This document shows, piece after piece, positions 46,428 through 57,910 of a stretch of DNA of 64,000 nucleotides; within the stretch, counting starts at the first letter, position 1; every line of letters starts with the position of its first letter. Source of the stretch: Gavia stellata (lineage: Eukaryota > Chordata > Aves > Gaviiformes > Gaviidae); contig NW_026777121.1 in assembly GCF_030936135.1 (NCBI RefSeq), forward strand, positions 1,488,001 through 1,552,000, read 5' to 3'. Under the pieces are notes generated by a model, which was given only the letters and a program-made list of their open reading frames with translations, had not been told where the DNA came from and did not search any database. Both the position numbers and the translations under genes were made by a program.

Positions 46428-47361
46428 TGTTACAAATCTGTAATATAAAAACTCATCTACACAATGTATGTAGGTGAGCAGGCACTTCTTTATTGCAGCA
46501 CTGGATGCACAGGGGATCACTCCACCTAGTGTGCATGCTTATTTCTCTGCTACAAAAGTTGTATACAATCAAAGTATACATAGTCATCATATTTCCAAGA
46601 AACAGTTAACATATTCATACAGTTTCCGAGAACTCATTAGTATATGCAAATGCTTGTGACGCATGCGCCTTCAGGTACACAGGTGGTCATCTAAGGTCCT
46701 CTGGTGGTCGTCCATATTCTTCCTCATGGTGTCCTCTAGTTGAACCCCATCTTTGCGCATGCTCAGCTTAGTTGCAAAATTCCATTCTTGGAATCTTCTT
46801 AAGTTTTCCCTGGTTTACTGACCAAGCCTACAACTTATCATTCTCTTGACAGGCAAATTCTACCTATTCACAATGCTACATTGTTCAACGGTTAGTTTAT
46901 GATCAAATCACAGATAAATCATACCTGGTTACCTTCATACAGAATATGTAACTTAATTTTTTAGTAATCGCTCTCTGGATTATACTATTCTATCAATATC
47001 CATACTTAAATTAATCCATGGTTATTTCTATTAATATCTATTGATTGGCATTCTTGATATTTGAATCAAGATGGGAAAGCTAAGGAATTTTCCAAGCAGC
47101 ATCACTGGTGCATATCAGGTCACATTGTCACAGGACTCAAAGAAGACTTTTCTATTCGATTCTTCATCGTTCCATCTCGTTACTGTTGGTTCCTTAGTAT
47201 GGCACAGCAACTCCCTGGTGAGGTTCCTGTGGTATCTTGTTTCTAACTTAACAATCCTAACTTATGCATTTGTATTTTATTATTTTATTTATTAATCAAA
47301 TGTAGCCTTTCTATATGATCATATTGTGATTATTTTTTAAAAAATCAGAGTATTTACAACA
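46428..47361 (-). mobile_element. 3' LTR of the composite retrovirus
   Basis: It begins TGTTACAAATC and ends TATTTACAACA on the plus strand. It is 934 bases long, the same as the solo LTR at 25806. AATAAA is present on the minus strand (complement TTTATT at about 46490). It is adjacent to the polypurine tract at 47362. Confidence 0.88.
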
Positions 47362-47372
47362 ATTCCCCCCTT
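47362..47372 (-). other. polypurine tract
   Basis: On the minus strand it reads AAGGGGGGAAT immediately before the LTR start TGTTGTAAATAC. This is the plus-strand DNA primer site and confirms orientation and the LTR boundary. Confidence 0.85.
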
Positions 47373-47478
47373 GGAAAGTTTTGAAAATTATTTCAACACT
47401 TTCATTTTAATCGGTTAAGTAGATTATGTGCATCAAGTATAGATGCCAAACGAGTTAATCGATTCATCATCCTCCAGT

Positions 47479-48660
47479 TTATAATATATTCTTGATAAAA
47501 CAAGACTTATTAAAAATCAGTATCAGGAGAACAACGATAGGGTGGCATAACTTATTTAGGATGCCTGTAGCAGTAGGTGACCACCCGAAAAGAGTGTCCC
47601 ACCATTTATGTTCCGCATCCTTTTCCACCCTCCCTAAAACACGGTGTATTGCTTCTACACTGTGATGAACAGTTATTAAAGTTCTTTGTCCGTTTTCCTT
47701 GACCTTTTTCAAAATTTTGATTAAATCCTGGTGTTGTAGCAATTGTTTCACTAAAGTGAGATTCAATCCAATGGGTGTAGGCAACAGTTCCTGAATTAAT
47801 GTATAATTAGATTGCAAGAGCTGGTGAGGTGTGACTGGAGTCAAATAAGAAAAAAAATCACGTCCCATGATTTCAGTGAAATTACAAACACAAAAATCTG
47901 AGTGATTCCTAGGATCTATAACTACATCATCTATGGGTATAAAATCACAAGCTGTTCTCAAACATACACAGCCCTTACCTATATATATATAAAAGCACTG
48001 TTTCAGGGTTTTCATCAGGGCGAGTCTCAAAATGACAAACATTTTGTTCAGTATCTAAACAGATATCCTGACCTCTGATTGCATTACCTTCACAGATGAA
48101 GCCTTGTTGTTCTCGTACAACAACCCTTGTTGTTCAAAATCTACAGTTTGTCATTTCTGTCCTATTTTCTGGGCCCATACTTGATGCTCAAATGGATAGA
48201 GTATGGTTCCATTGTGATTCAATCCTAATGCCATAACAGGGTAAGTCGAATATATTGAAGCATTGTGTATAGTTCATACAAAAGTTGTGGCTGTACTTGT
48301 GACGGGATCGTAGGTAAAGTTTACCAAATTCCACCAGGACTGGAGTTTTTTCTCTAAATCCATGGCACTATCCCAAATTATTTTTCGAACCTTGGTGGGG
48401 AGAGTGCCTTCTTCACCCTCTCTTATGATTGAAGCAGCTACTGATTGCGCCCACAGTTGAGCCTGGATAGAACTGGGAGCCAAAGATAGGTTATCTTGGA
48501 CCACACCGAGTCCATCTACAATCATTTCCTGGTCGTCTACATTCACCTTTTCCCATTTTGGTAATATGTTTGACAACAGCCGCTGATTAGTTTCTAAAGC
48601 CAATAGGGAAGATTGCAAAGGCTGTTGCAATTTAGCCAGTTCACTAGTTGTAGTAGCCGA
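47479..48660 (-). pseudogene. retroviral env remnant (transmembrane subunit region)
   Basis: There are two open pieces on the minus strand, 48630-48274 and 48042-47479, separated by stops. The first carries a heptad-like helical region and ends near WWNLVNFTYDP. The second has a Cys-rich part, N-glycosylation sequons (NHS, NFT, NYT, NLT) and a hydrophobic membrane anchor close to its end (PIVVLLILIF). The order matches a retroviral TM ectodomain and anchor. Breaks: at least one in-frame stop plus a frame change between the two pieces, and the surface-subunit start is missing or unreadable. No function is expected. Confidence 0.75.
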
Positions 48661-48758
48661 TTTGTCTCCCGATGTATTTTGCTAATTTGCCTTTTTAATG
48701 TCTGATTCATTTCTTTTGTTTTTCCACTTGATTGAGGCCTCCAGAGGGTATGTAAATT

Positions 48759-49373
48759 TCAGGTAATTCCCAGAATTTTACTAATATTTTGTATTATTTC
48801 TGTAATAAAATGTGGGCCTCTATCAGAAGATATCCCAATAGGTGCTCCAAATCTTGGAATTATTTTCTGTAACAACCATTTAGTGATTTTCTTTGCTTGA
48901 TTGGTCTGACAAGGAAAAGTTTTAGGCCATCCTGTAAAAGTATCAATCCCCACCAGAATGTATCGATACCCTTTTTGTCTGGGTAATTCTGAAAAATCAA
49001 TTTGCCAATAGTCTCCAGGTTGTACTCCCGATTTCAAGGTTCCCATTGGAACTCTTGTCTTTACCACCGGATTGTTTGGCAAACAAATCTCACACTTGGC
49101 AGAAATCATTTTAGCCATTTCTAACATTCTTGTAGACGCCACATATCTCTTTAAAAAGGTGACTAATGCTTCTGGACCCCAATGGCACTCTTTACGTTTT
49201 CTTTGTAATATTCCTCGCATCGGAAGTGGGGGAATTACTAGCTGTCCCTGAACTGTGACCCACCATCCTGTGAAATTCCTTTTTGCATCTAATAACTTCC
49301 CTAGTTTCTCATCTTCCGAATATTGAGGTTTCTCTTTTGGTAATGTAATGTTCTTTGCAGGAATTAATGCCAT
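48759..49373 (-). pseudogene. retroviral integrase remnant
   Basis: The minus-strand frame of 204 codons contains a zinc-binding-like segment ending KCEIC, a PGDYWQIDFSELP motif with the first catalytic Asp, IDTFTGWPKTFPC, and SSDRGPHF with the second catalytic Asp. It stops before the catalytic Glu region. One His of the HHCC set is not visible. The pattern is of the gammaretrovirus-like type. Confidence 0.88.
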
Positions 49374-49463
49374 TTGTAAGGCATTCCTTTTTGCTATTCC
49401 TTTAGCTGTTCTATCAGCTAATTGTTCCCTATAGCTTCTTTCATATTTCCTGATTGATGTGCT

Positions 49464-49805
49464 TTACAGTGCATGATTGCCACTTTGATCGGTCTCTGGA
49501 CTGCTTGTAACAATTCCAGTATTTCCTCTTTGTATTTGATGTTTGCCCCTTTGAGAGGATAATAGTCCTCTTTCTTTCCATAATATCCCATGGACACGTA
49601 CTACACGAAAAGCATCCTTTGAGTCAGTCCAAATATTTACTCTCTTTCCTTCACTCAGTTCTAACGCCTTCGTCAAGGCTATCAGCTCTGCCTTTTGTGC
49701 TGAGGTATTGCTGGGCAAAGCATATGCTAGCAGAGACTCTCTTGCCTGCTCAGTCAAGGAAGCCCTGTCCCTGGGCCAGCAGTCCTTATTCCTTGTGCTC
49801 CTCAA
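49464..49805 (-). pseudogene. retroviral RNase H remnant, 5' part lost
   Basis: The minus-strand frame has AQKAELIALTKALEL with the catalytic Glu and VNIWTDSKDAF with a catalytic Asp. The first catalytic Asp is absent because retroviral similarity stops near 49745, at the junction with the repeat-rich block. Reverse transcriptase is not present. Confidence 0.8.
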
Positions 49806-50049
49806 AGAAGGGTCCTGTGGTCATAGGAGCCAAAGTCCTGACTGTGCCACCAGCCCCATGGTACTAAGCAGCAGGATGTGTTTGCTCGTACTTGAGCCTT
49901 CCTGAGGACAGCCCTGCCAGGGTGACGGGCTCTTCCCCCCTGGATGTTGTGGGGATGAGGGCCTGATGAGCTTCATCAGCCTCCCTGGAGCAGCATGGCC
50001 CTGAGCACCCAGTGAGCTGCAGCCACTTGAGACTTCAGGTCAGGGTGGC

Positions 50050-51750
50050 AGAAGGATGCCTCTCCCTAGCTGCAGGAGGAGGGCTCTGATAACTGACAGC
50101 CCCCTTGCAGCCTTGCCTTGCCTCACCCTTCTGCCTGTGCTCTACAAAGAGGGCATCACCTGTGTAGGGGCAGGAGCCCCCCCCCCTTCCCCTGCCTCTC
50201 TGGGTCTGTTGTGCAGATGAGCAGTGCATGTTCTAAGTACAGAGATGTCTCTACTCCATAAACAGCCTCTATTCCCCATACAGGCAGAGCGCCCCGTACT
50301 TACTACCGGTGTGCACCAAGTGTTTGCTCTGCAAAGAGAAAAGCCTCACCTCCCCTGTTTGTGTGCTTCTGTAGGCAGAGCGTGCCTGATGTACAGAGAC
50401 GCTCCCCCTCCACCCCCCAGCCTCCCCAGATTTCCTGTGCGGGTGGGTGGGCAAGCCCTGCCTCACCTGGCCCGTCTCTGCTCCGTAACCGGCATAACGG
50501 TCTGTGTCCTGACAGGGCAGTGGAATGCGGTGCTCTCCATGTGTATTCTCCGTACAGCCATTTTTACAGTCTGTCTGGTGAGAGAAAGCTATTGCCCCAC
50601 CTCACCCTTCTGTTGGTTTCTGTCCTCTATACAGCCAGCGCACACTGTATAAGCAGACCAAAAAGCCCTGCCTTGGCAGTATCTAGTCTATGACTAGACA
50701 TGCTTTGCCTGCATACAGTCTATCTACAGACAAAATGCAGTCTGTATGTGGAGAGAAAAGCCTCCCTGTTTCTTTTCTGATAGGCAGAGTATAGCCTGAT
50801 AGACACTGCATACTGAGCAAGCAAGCCTGGCTTTGCCTGTCCATGCGTAGTGGTGAGGAAGACAGTATGTAGTCTGTATAGCAACAGAAAAGCTTCCCCT
50901 TGTTGCAGGTATGTTGCGTGTACGCAGATGGTTGGTATTCGACGTCGAGGTAGGTGAGGCACTGCTTTTCTATGTACGTGTATTACATTTAGCCCATATA
51001 CTCTCTGTGCGGACAGAAAAGCCTCTCATCACCTTGTGTGCGTATATTCCATGTATGCGTAAAGTATGTGTATCCATGTGCATGTGTTCCAAGTCAGGAC
51101 AGCATACGCTCCACACACAGAGAGAAATGCCCTTCCTCCGTTGGCCTTGAAAATGGCTGTGTTCCATGTAGAGACAGTATTGGCTCCACATAAAGATATC
51201 AACATTCATACTGGACATAAAGCGTAGCTTCCCCTCACCTGTCTGTCTGCTTTGTGCAGTCCGTATGCAACTGACACACTGTACGTCTATTCCGCACGTT
51301 CTATGTGTGTGTTCTGTGCAGAGAGTGCATCTACGGAGAGAAAAACATGGTTGTGCTTCCTGTGTCTGTATACTTTTTTTATGTGTAGATACTCTGTCTT
51401 CTGAATAGAGAGAGGAAAAAAGCCTCAGTGAGATGAGGTCAGCTGAGGCTTCTCTTCCTGCAGATACTGTATCATGTCTGTGGATGTTCTGTATAGACCG
51501 TGGGGGTGGGGTGGGTGGGGGGGAGGGGGTATCTATGTTGACGAAAGACATGTATTTGGACGTATCTCTCTGTGTCTCTCCGTATATATTCTGTTTATAC
51601 TTGCTGCATGTGTTCTGTGTATATTCTATGCGTATGAAGGTACCTAGATGGTGTCCTAGCTGTGTGTATTTTACATGCAGGCAGAAGTTGCCTCGCTTGG
51701 GCAATGCAGGACTTGTTCCCTATGTAGAATATATGCAATGTACAGACAAT
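50050..51750 (+). repeat. degenerate minisatellite array, about 80-240 base spacing
   Basis: A loose motif recurs at about 50149, 50335, 50578, 50750, 50890, 51010, 51110, 51215, 51330 and 51410. It is AGAGAAAAGCCTC, then a CACCTCCCCTGT-like piece, then a TCTGTATGCAGAG-like piece. Copies are strongly diverged in sequence and length. G-rich and C-rich runs occur at 50180-50190 and 51500-51530. The block lies between RNase H and the first satellite array. Confidence 0.65.
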
Positions 51751-51754
51751 GTAA

Positions 51755-52695
51755 ACGAAATGAAGCAAGCTTCAGCTAAGCAAGGTGAGGCTCATTTGTT
51801 TCCGTGTAAAACACATCCTGTCTTGTTTATGCCCCGTTCACAGATGCAAAACCCTCAGCCAGACTCTTCTGAGTGGAGGCAGGTAACATACTGTCAAGTT
51901 CTAGTCAAGCTATAGATGGAAAGCAGGGACATACTCCAAACCCTTTTGTCCATCCGCGGAGGCTCTGCTGTCTGCGTGTCTTCTAGCTTCAGCCTGGGGA
52001 GCTCGGCTGAGCCTTCTGCATTGCCACAGACGTGGACTTTGTGCTGCTTGGGTAGCAGGTGAACAGCGAGGGGTGAGGTGAGAGTGACCAGAGGAGCAGA
52101 GAGGTGTCTCCCAGGTGAACTGGGAGCTCTGCAGGTGGTCATTTGAAGGGGCTGAGGGGAATGTTTTGGGGGCCACCTTGTATCTCAGCGAGAAAGGGCC
52201 GCCTGTGGGTTGCGGGTTTCCTCAAAGGCAGAGAAGTGGGTTGTGCCCCTGTGGAGGTGCCACCTGTGAAGGGTGAAAGCTCTCTAGGAAGCATGAAGAG
52301 CAGTTGGCCACAGAATGGACTAATCCCTGTGCAGTAAATAGCAGGGGTCTGGGAAGAGGTGTGGCATTTGTGTCCCCATCAGGTGCAGTCTGGCTCTGCG
52401 CAGGCAGCCTTTCCGTTGTGGAAATGTGTAGCGTGGCTCTCTGGCACAGCAAAAGGAGGGAGAAATGAGGAATTTCCCAGGAACCCCTAGGAGATGAAGA
52501 ACTGGGATGCATTCAAGGACTTTGAGAGGACTTGCTAGGAATGACTGTCTTTAGGAGATTGGCAGGAACATTGTAGAGTTGTTGGCTAGGAATTTCCGAA
52601 AGGGAATAAAAATACCTATTCCACTGCTGTTTTCTAGGATTGCCCCCAATCTAGGATTGCCCACACTAGTTTTGAAGCATGGGAGGAGCACATCA
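51755..52695. other. unassigned sequence between two repeat arrays
   Basis: I found no gene, LTR or LINE similarity. Confidence 0.4.
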
Positions 52696-52699
52696 CCAT

Positions 52700-54610
52700 A
52701 TGGCTCTGGAGGAGTGCTTTACTGCACTGTGGGGCTTTTCTCGCAGTCCTGCACCTTGTGGCTTTTTTGGAGCTTTCTGTCGGGGGCTTTTTGGGAGCGC
52801 TTCACCATGGGGCTTTTTGGGAGCGCTCCATCACTTGGGTGTTTTGGAGCTCTGCACCCCGTGGCTTTTTTGGAATGCTTCACCATTTTGTTTTTTTGGA
52901 AGCCCTTTATGGTTTCACTATTTTCTGGAATGCTACAGGACCCGGCATTTCTGGAGTGCATCACCGCGCCACCCCAGAGGAGTGCTTCACCATTTGTTTT
53001 TTCTGGGAGTCTGTCACTGTTTGGCTTTTTGGGAGCCCTCTTTGTGGGGCTTTTTTGGTTTGCTTCACCAGTTGGATATTTTGGAGCACTTAACCCCGGT
53101 GCTTTTTAAGAGTGCTCCATCGCGGGCTTTTTCAGGGTCCTCCCTCGTAGTGGTGTTTGGAGCTCTCCACCCTGGGGCTTTTTGGGAGCAGTCCAACCCG
53201 GTGGTTTTTTGGAGCTCTGCACCCTGTGGCTTGTTTAGAGGGCTTCACCATTTTGTATTTTGGGAACCCTTTACAGTTTTGCCATTATATGGAATAGGAC
53301 GAGACCTGGCCTTTTTTGGAGTGCTTCACTGCGCCGTCCTGGAGGACTGCATCACCATTTGTTTTTTTGGGCGTCCTTCACAGTTTGGGGCTTTTTGGAG
53401 TCCTTCACAATTTGGGGTTTTTTTGGGGGGAGCCCTGCACACTGGGGCTTTTTTCAAGGGCTTCACCATTTTATTTTTTTTGGGGGGGAGCCCTTTACAG
53501 TTTTGCTATTTTTTGAAATTTTACCAAACCCGGGATTTTTGGAGTGCTTCACCTCCCTGCGCTGCCCCGGAGGAGTGCATCCCCATTTGGTGTTCTGGGA
53601 GCTGTTCACCATTTGGTATTCTTTTGGGGAGTCCTGCACCCTCTGTGTGTCTGGGGGCTCTGCACCCTGGGGCTTCTTTGGAGTGCTTCACAGTTTTGTT
53701 TTTTGGCGGCCTTTTGCGGTTTTGGTATTTTTCGGAATATTGCAAAACCCAAGATTTCTGAAGGCCTTCACAACGCGGCCCTGGAGGAGTGCCTCACCAT
53801 TTGGTTTTTCAGAGCCATTCCCAGTTAGTATTTTCTGGAGGAGTCTTGCAGCGTTTGGTGTTCTTTTGGAGGGAGTAGTGTACCATTTTAAGGTTATTTT
53901 GGGGGAAATTCTGCACAGTTTGGTGGGTTTTTTGGGAGTCCTGCAACCTGGGGCTTTTTTGGAGCTCTCCAAGCCGGTCCTTTTTGGAGCTCTGCCCCCT
54001 GAGGCTTGTTTGGAGGACTTTACCATTTTGGGTTTTGGAGCCTTCTATGGTTTTGCTATGTTTTGGAATATTACAAAACCCGGGATGTTTGGAGTGCCTC
54101 ACCGCACCACCCGGCAGGAGTGCCTGACGATTTGTTTTTTGGGAATCATTCACTTATCTTTCTGGGGGAGTCCTGCAGCGTTTGGTGTTTTTCTGGGGGA
54201 CTCCTGCACCCTTTGGGGGCAGTTTCTGAACTGTTTGGTGTATTTTGTGGAGTCCTGCACCCTGGGTCTGTTTTGAAGCTCTCCAACCCGGTACTTTTTT
54301 GGGACTCTGCACCATGGGGCTTGTTTGAAGGGTTCACTCTTTTGTTTTCTGGAGCTCTTTAGGGCTTTGCTGGTTTTTGGAACATTACAAAAGCCGGGAT
54401 TTCTGGAGTGCCTCAGCCTGCTGCCCCGCAGGAGTGCCTCACCATTTTGGGTTTTGGGAGCTGGTCACCGTTACCTTTTTGGGGGATTCCTGCATCTTTT
54501 TTTTGGTGGGACTCCTGCAGTGTTTGGTATTGTTTTGGGAGCACTCCACCCTGGTGGGTTTTCGGAGCTCTTCACCCTTGGGCATTGTGGAATTATTGCT
54601 GGAGGAGACT
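52700..54610 (+). repeat. satellite array A with nested (higher-order) structure
   Basis: Short subunits of the form TTTTTGGAGTGCTTCACC with variants (GGAGCTCTGCACCCTGTGG, GGAGTCCTGCACC) repeat every 30-60 bases. A longer unit is marked by TGGAATATTACAAAACCCGG-like sequence near 52930, 53289, 53514, 53735, 54064 and 54380, a spacing of about 220-360 bases. Because the unit contains few stop triplets, plus-strand frames of 360 and 338 codons overlap in different frames. These are low-complexity Phe/Gly/Leu/Trp-rich and I do not call them genes. Confidence 0.88.
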
Positions 54611-54739
54611 TAGAAATTAAATCTATATTTGCATTTTTAGGAAAGGTACAGCACTGAAGAAACTTTTGGGGTGGAGTGGTCATGCAAGAGGTCATGCAAG
54701 AGTTCCATCCCGCAGAAGTTCCCGAGGAAACCTTAGGTG

Positions 54740-55720
54740 TTGGCAATGCCAGGGGAGCTTGGTGTGCTGGCTCTAAGAGAAACTGTACAGAGGGTGGAGC
54801 AGAGTAGAGACAGCGCGGCCCGGCTCTGTGATAAGACAGGAACTGGAAGGTGCTATGGAACAACGAGATGGAGACTCACCCTGATAACTAGGATAGGTAC
54901 CTGGTCAAAGACAATGCTATTGTACAAAGATACAATAACCTATTTAGTGTGTGTAATGGTGTGTAGCGGAGTGCCTGGGAATGGGCCGACAGTCTCTCAC
55001 CTTTTGACAAAATACTCATTATAATCTCATTGTAATACTAAAAAACACACCTCCATCCCAAAGCTACCCACCTCCAAGGTGCGACCACCCCTCACTGAGC
55101 CTGCGCTCTGAATTTTTCTTGGTCTCTACCTTTAAAAGCAAAGCGAGAAACTTTTACACCAATTACAACAAAGACAAATATGACTAGAGTCACTCAAGCT
55201 CCACCTGTAAAGTAAGAATAGTATAAAAGCTTAAGAGAGGAGGGATGTTAGGGAAGATACCATCGCAGACCTGCTCTAACATCTGGGATTAGTCGACGGG
55301 CTGAACCTCTCTTCCCCCCCCCAGAGGGATGCCTTTGAGTAAGATTTGGACACTTGGCTATACCAAGTGTGTGTCCCCCAGGAGATTTGGCAACCTCTGT
55401 AGAGTTGTTTTGTGATTTAATGCGCTTGTAGCCGGCTATAATTCTCATATTAACACTTGGCTATCCCACGTGTTTCCCCGGGAGATTGATAGAGTTGTTT
55501 TGTGATCTAGCGCGCTTGTAGCCAGGCTGTATTACTCATATTCATACTATTTGTACCACCTTTGTGGGCAGTAGTTCTATCACCGGCAATCCAAAAGAAC
55601 TTGTGTATCTGTCACTTTAAGAAACTACACTATTTGTTAACCTAGCCGTAAGAGTTCTCATTGAACGCAGTTAAATTCCTTAAGGGTGGCCGTGCTAGTT
55701 CATGCAACGTGGCTAGACTG
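54740..55720 (+). mobile_element. solo LTR of an avian ERVK/ERVL-like family, splitting the satellite
   Basis: It contains a TATA box (TATAAAAG at 55222-55229), a start-like GGAGGGATGTTAGG 20-30 bases later, and CCAAAAGAACTTGTG. A 95-base segment occurs twice (from CACTTGGCTATACCAAG at about 55350 and CACTTGGCTATCCCACG at about 55457). Limits are approximate. It sits on the plus strand, opposite to the surrounding provirus. Confidence 0.6.
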
Positions 55721-55762
55721 AAAGTGTATGGAGTTACAAGTGCATCCGTAATCGTTAAGCTT

Positions 55763-55822
55763 CTATCTATCTATCTATATATGAGTGTGTGTGTGTGTGT
55801 ATATATATATATATGTTTATAT
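55763..55822 (+). repeat. compound microsatellite (TATC)n-(GT)n-(AT)n
   Basis: Runs of CTAT, then TG, then AT dinucleotides lie just 3' of the LTR. Confidence 0.95.
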
Positions 55823-55974
55823 AGAACACGATCGGACTTGTAATACAGGAAATGGGCATCACTCAGAATCTAAGCCTAGCTGCCCCCAGCCCCTCTGATA
55901 CCTGAGGACAAGCTGGAATGCACGGGGGTTTATTTTCTGCCAAATTGCTCAGTCCTTTTAACGTGACAGGCATG

Positions 55975-56990
55975 TTTTCAGTGGTTCACCATTTTGTTTT
56001 TTGGAGCCCTTTATGGCTTTGCTATTTTGGGGAATATTACAAAACGGGGGATTCTTGGAGTGCTTCACTGTTCCACCCCAGAGGAGGGCAAACCGTTTAT
56101 TTTTTGTTTTCCTGGTAAGTCTTGCACCATGTAGGGCTTTTTTGGCGGGGGACTCCTGCACCATTTGCGTGTTTTTCTGGGGAGTCCTGCATCATTTGGG
56201 TTTTTTGGGAGTCTCCAACCCGGCACTTTTTTTGAGCTCTGCACCCTGGGGCTTGTTTGGAGGGCTTCACCATTTTGTGTTTTGGAGGCCTTCATGGTTT
56301 TGCTATTCTTTGGAATATTACAAAACACGGGATTTTTTTGAGGCCTTCATGCCACTGCTCCGGGGGAGTGCATCACCATTTGGATTTTTGGGAGCTGTTC
56401 ACCACTAATTTTTTGGGGGGGTAGTCCTGCACCTTTGGGTGTTTTTTTAGGGGGGAGTCCTGCACCGTTGGGTGTTTCTTTGGGGAATCATGCAGTGTTT
56501 AGGACTACTGCACCCTGGGGCTTTTTAGAAGCTCTGCAGCCTGGTACTTACTTGGAACTCAGCACCCTGGGGCTTGTTGGAGGGCTTCACCATTCTGTTG
56601 TTTGGTGCCCTTTATGGCTTTGCTATTTTCTGGAATATTACAAAACCCGGGATTTTTTGAGGCCTTCATGTCACTGCTCCGGGGGAGTGCAGCACCATTT
56701 GGATTTTTGGGAGGCGTTCACCATTAATTTTTTTGGGGGAGTCCTGCACCGTTAGGTGGTTTTTTGCGGGAGTCCTGCACTGTTGGGTGTTTTTTGGGGG
56801 GAGTCCTGCACCGTTTGGTGGTGCTTTGGAAGGCGTCCTGCACCATTTGGGTTTTTTTGGGGGGGAGATTCTTCAGTGTGTGTTTGGTATTTTCGGGAGT
56901 CCGGCATCCTGGGCCTTGTTTGGAGCTCTGCAGCCTGGTACTTTTTTGGAAATGAGCACCCTGGGGCTTGCTGGAGGGCTTCACGATCTT
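55975..56990 (+). repeat. satellite array B, same family as array A
   Basis: Unit markers GGAATATTACAAAAC occur near 56030, 56310 and 56630 with the same GGAGTGCTTCAC, GGAGTCCTGCACC and GGGGCTTGTTTGG subunits. Array B starts after the LTR and stops abruptly at about 56990, where gag sequence begins. Arrays A and B are therefore most simply one array split by an LTR. Confidence 0.88.
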
Positions 56991-57059
56991 TAATATGACT
57001 AAGTACCAGGTGCATTTGTTATGAAGTATCATTTTATTAGTAGTAGTATTATTTATCAT

Positions 57060-57493
57060 TTTATACATCTCTTTCCAATAACACAAGCCCAGCAACGCCT
57101 TTTAGATTTCCTGTTTTCAGAGGTTAAAGCCATCACTAAATGACCTCGACTTACCAATTTACACTCCTCCTGCCAGTCAGTTCACTGTCTCAAGGAAAAG
57201 AACAAATCCACATAAGGTACCTCATTCCGTTGGCCTTCCCTCCTACAGGGCAACATCAATTGCAAAATAGTATTATAATTTGAAGTCCCATTAGTTGGCC
57301 ATTTCTCTTGATCATCTAAAACATACAAAGGCCACCAATTATTACAATACTCAATCCTTTGACTTTTACGCAAATCATCATGCAACTCATTCCAATGTGT
57401 CAATAAACCTCCCAAGGGTGACGTCTTTGGTATCTTCCCATCAATGGCTAAATTCCCCGCGCTCTTACTCTTAAACAATTTTGTTAATGCCAT
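57060..57493 (-). pseudogene. retroviral gag remnant (N-terminal/matrix part)
   Basis: On the minus strand a start at 57493 opens 103 codons with SPLGGLLTHWNEL, IEYCNNWWPLYVLDDQEKWP and NTILQLMLPCRREGQRNEV, typical of the gag start of gammaretrovirus-like elements. A stop follows LFFSLRQ, and a short related stretch continues to about 57060. Capsid and nucleocapsid are missing, because similarity is cut at the satellite junction. Confidence 0.78.
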
Positions 57494-57846
57494 TATGTTT
57501 ATTATTCTTATATAATTATATTATCAAAGACCAAATTACCAAATGCAAATGCCAATTGTCTCAAATACACAAATGTCCAACCCAGCAATAGCTTTCGCTT
57601 ATGACTTGCGGGCAGATGCCTAGGCTTCCAATGCAAACGGGTACCCTCAAAGCCCCAACCCTGCGAAGCTTTCGCTGCGCCTTACGGGCAGGCTATCCAA
57701 AGAAATTCCAAAGAAGAAGTGCCTTACCCTTTTCCAGGGTGTTGTGAGGAGCTCGTATGGGTCAAGAGCGATGGTCCTTGCCGAGAATCCCTCGGTGCCG
57801 GCTGGAGTCTGATCGGCACTCGATCCCTTCCAGTCTCACTCGCAAG
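57494..57846 (-). other. retroviral leader between primer-binding site and gag
   Basis: This is non-coding sequence in the position expected for packaging and splice-donor signals. No open frame is seen. Confidence 0.55.
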
Positions 57847-57864
57847 GTCCCATCTGGGTCGCCA
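57847..57864 (-). other. primer-binding site, tRNA-Arg type
   Basis: On the minus strand it reads TGGCGACCCAGATGGGAC, 18 bases starting with TGG. From memory it is complementary to the 3' end of a vertebrate tRNA-Arg (CCG anticodon) with its CCA tail. The position, just inside the 5' LTR and upstream of gag, fits. The stretch between this site and the LTR-like U5 is longer than usual. Confidence 0.7.
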
Positions 57865-57910
57865 AAACTCTTCCCCTAAGTCGGCAAAACCAAGAACTTT
57901 CTAAGACTGA

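Noticed and set aside
47479-48660. Intact retroviral envelope gene, possibly domesticated
   Set aside because: The frame is broken by stops and a shift, and the surface-subunit part is missing.
52679-53761. 360-codon frame as a protein gene
   Set aside because: It consists of satellite repeats, has no start context or domain, and a second frame is open over the same bases.
50050-56990. CRISPR-like repeat array
   Set aside because: The repeats are diverged eukaryotic satellite or minisatellite units without regular spacers or cas genes.
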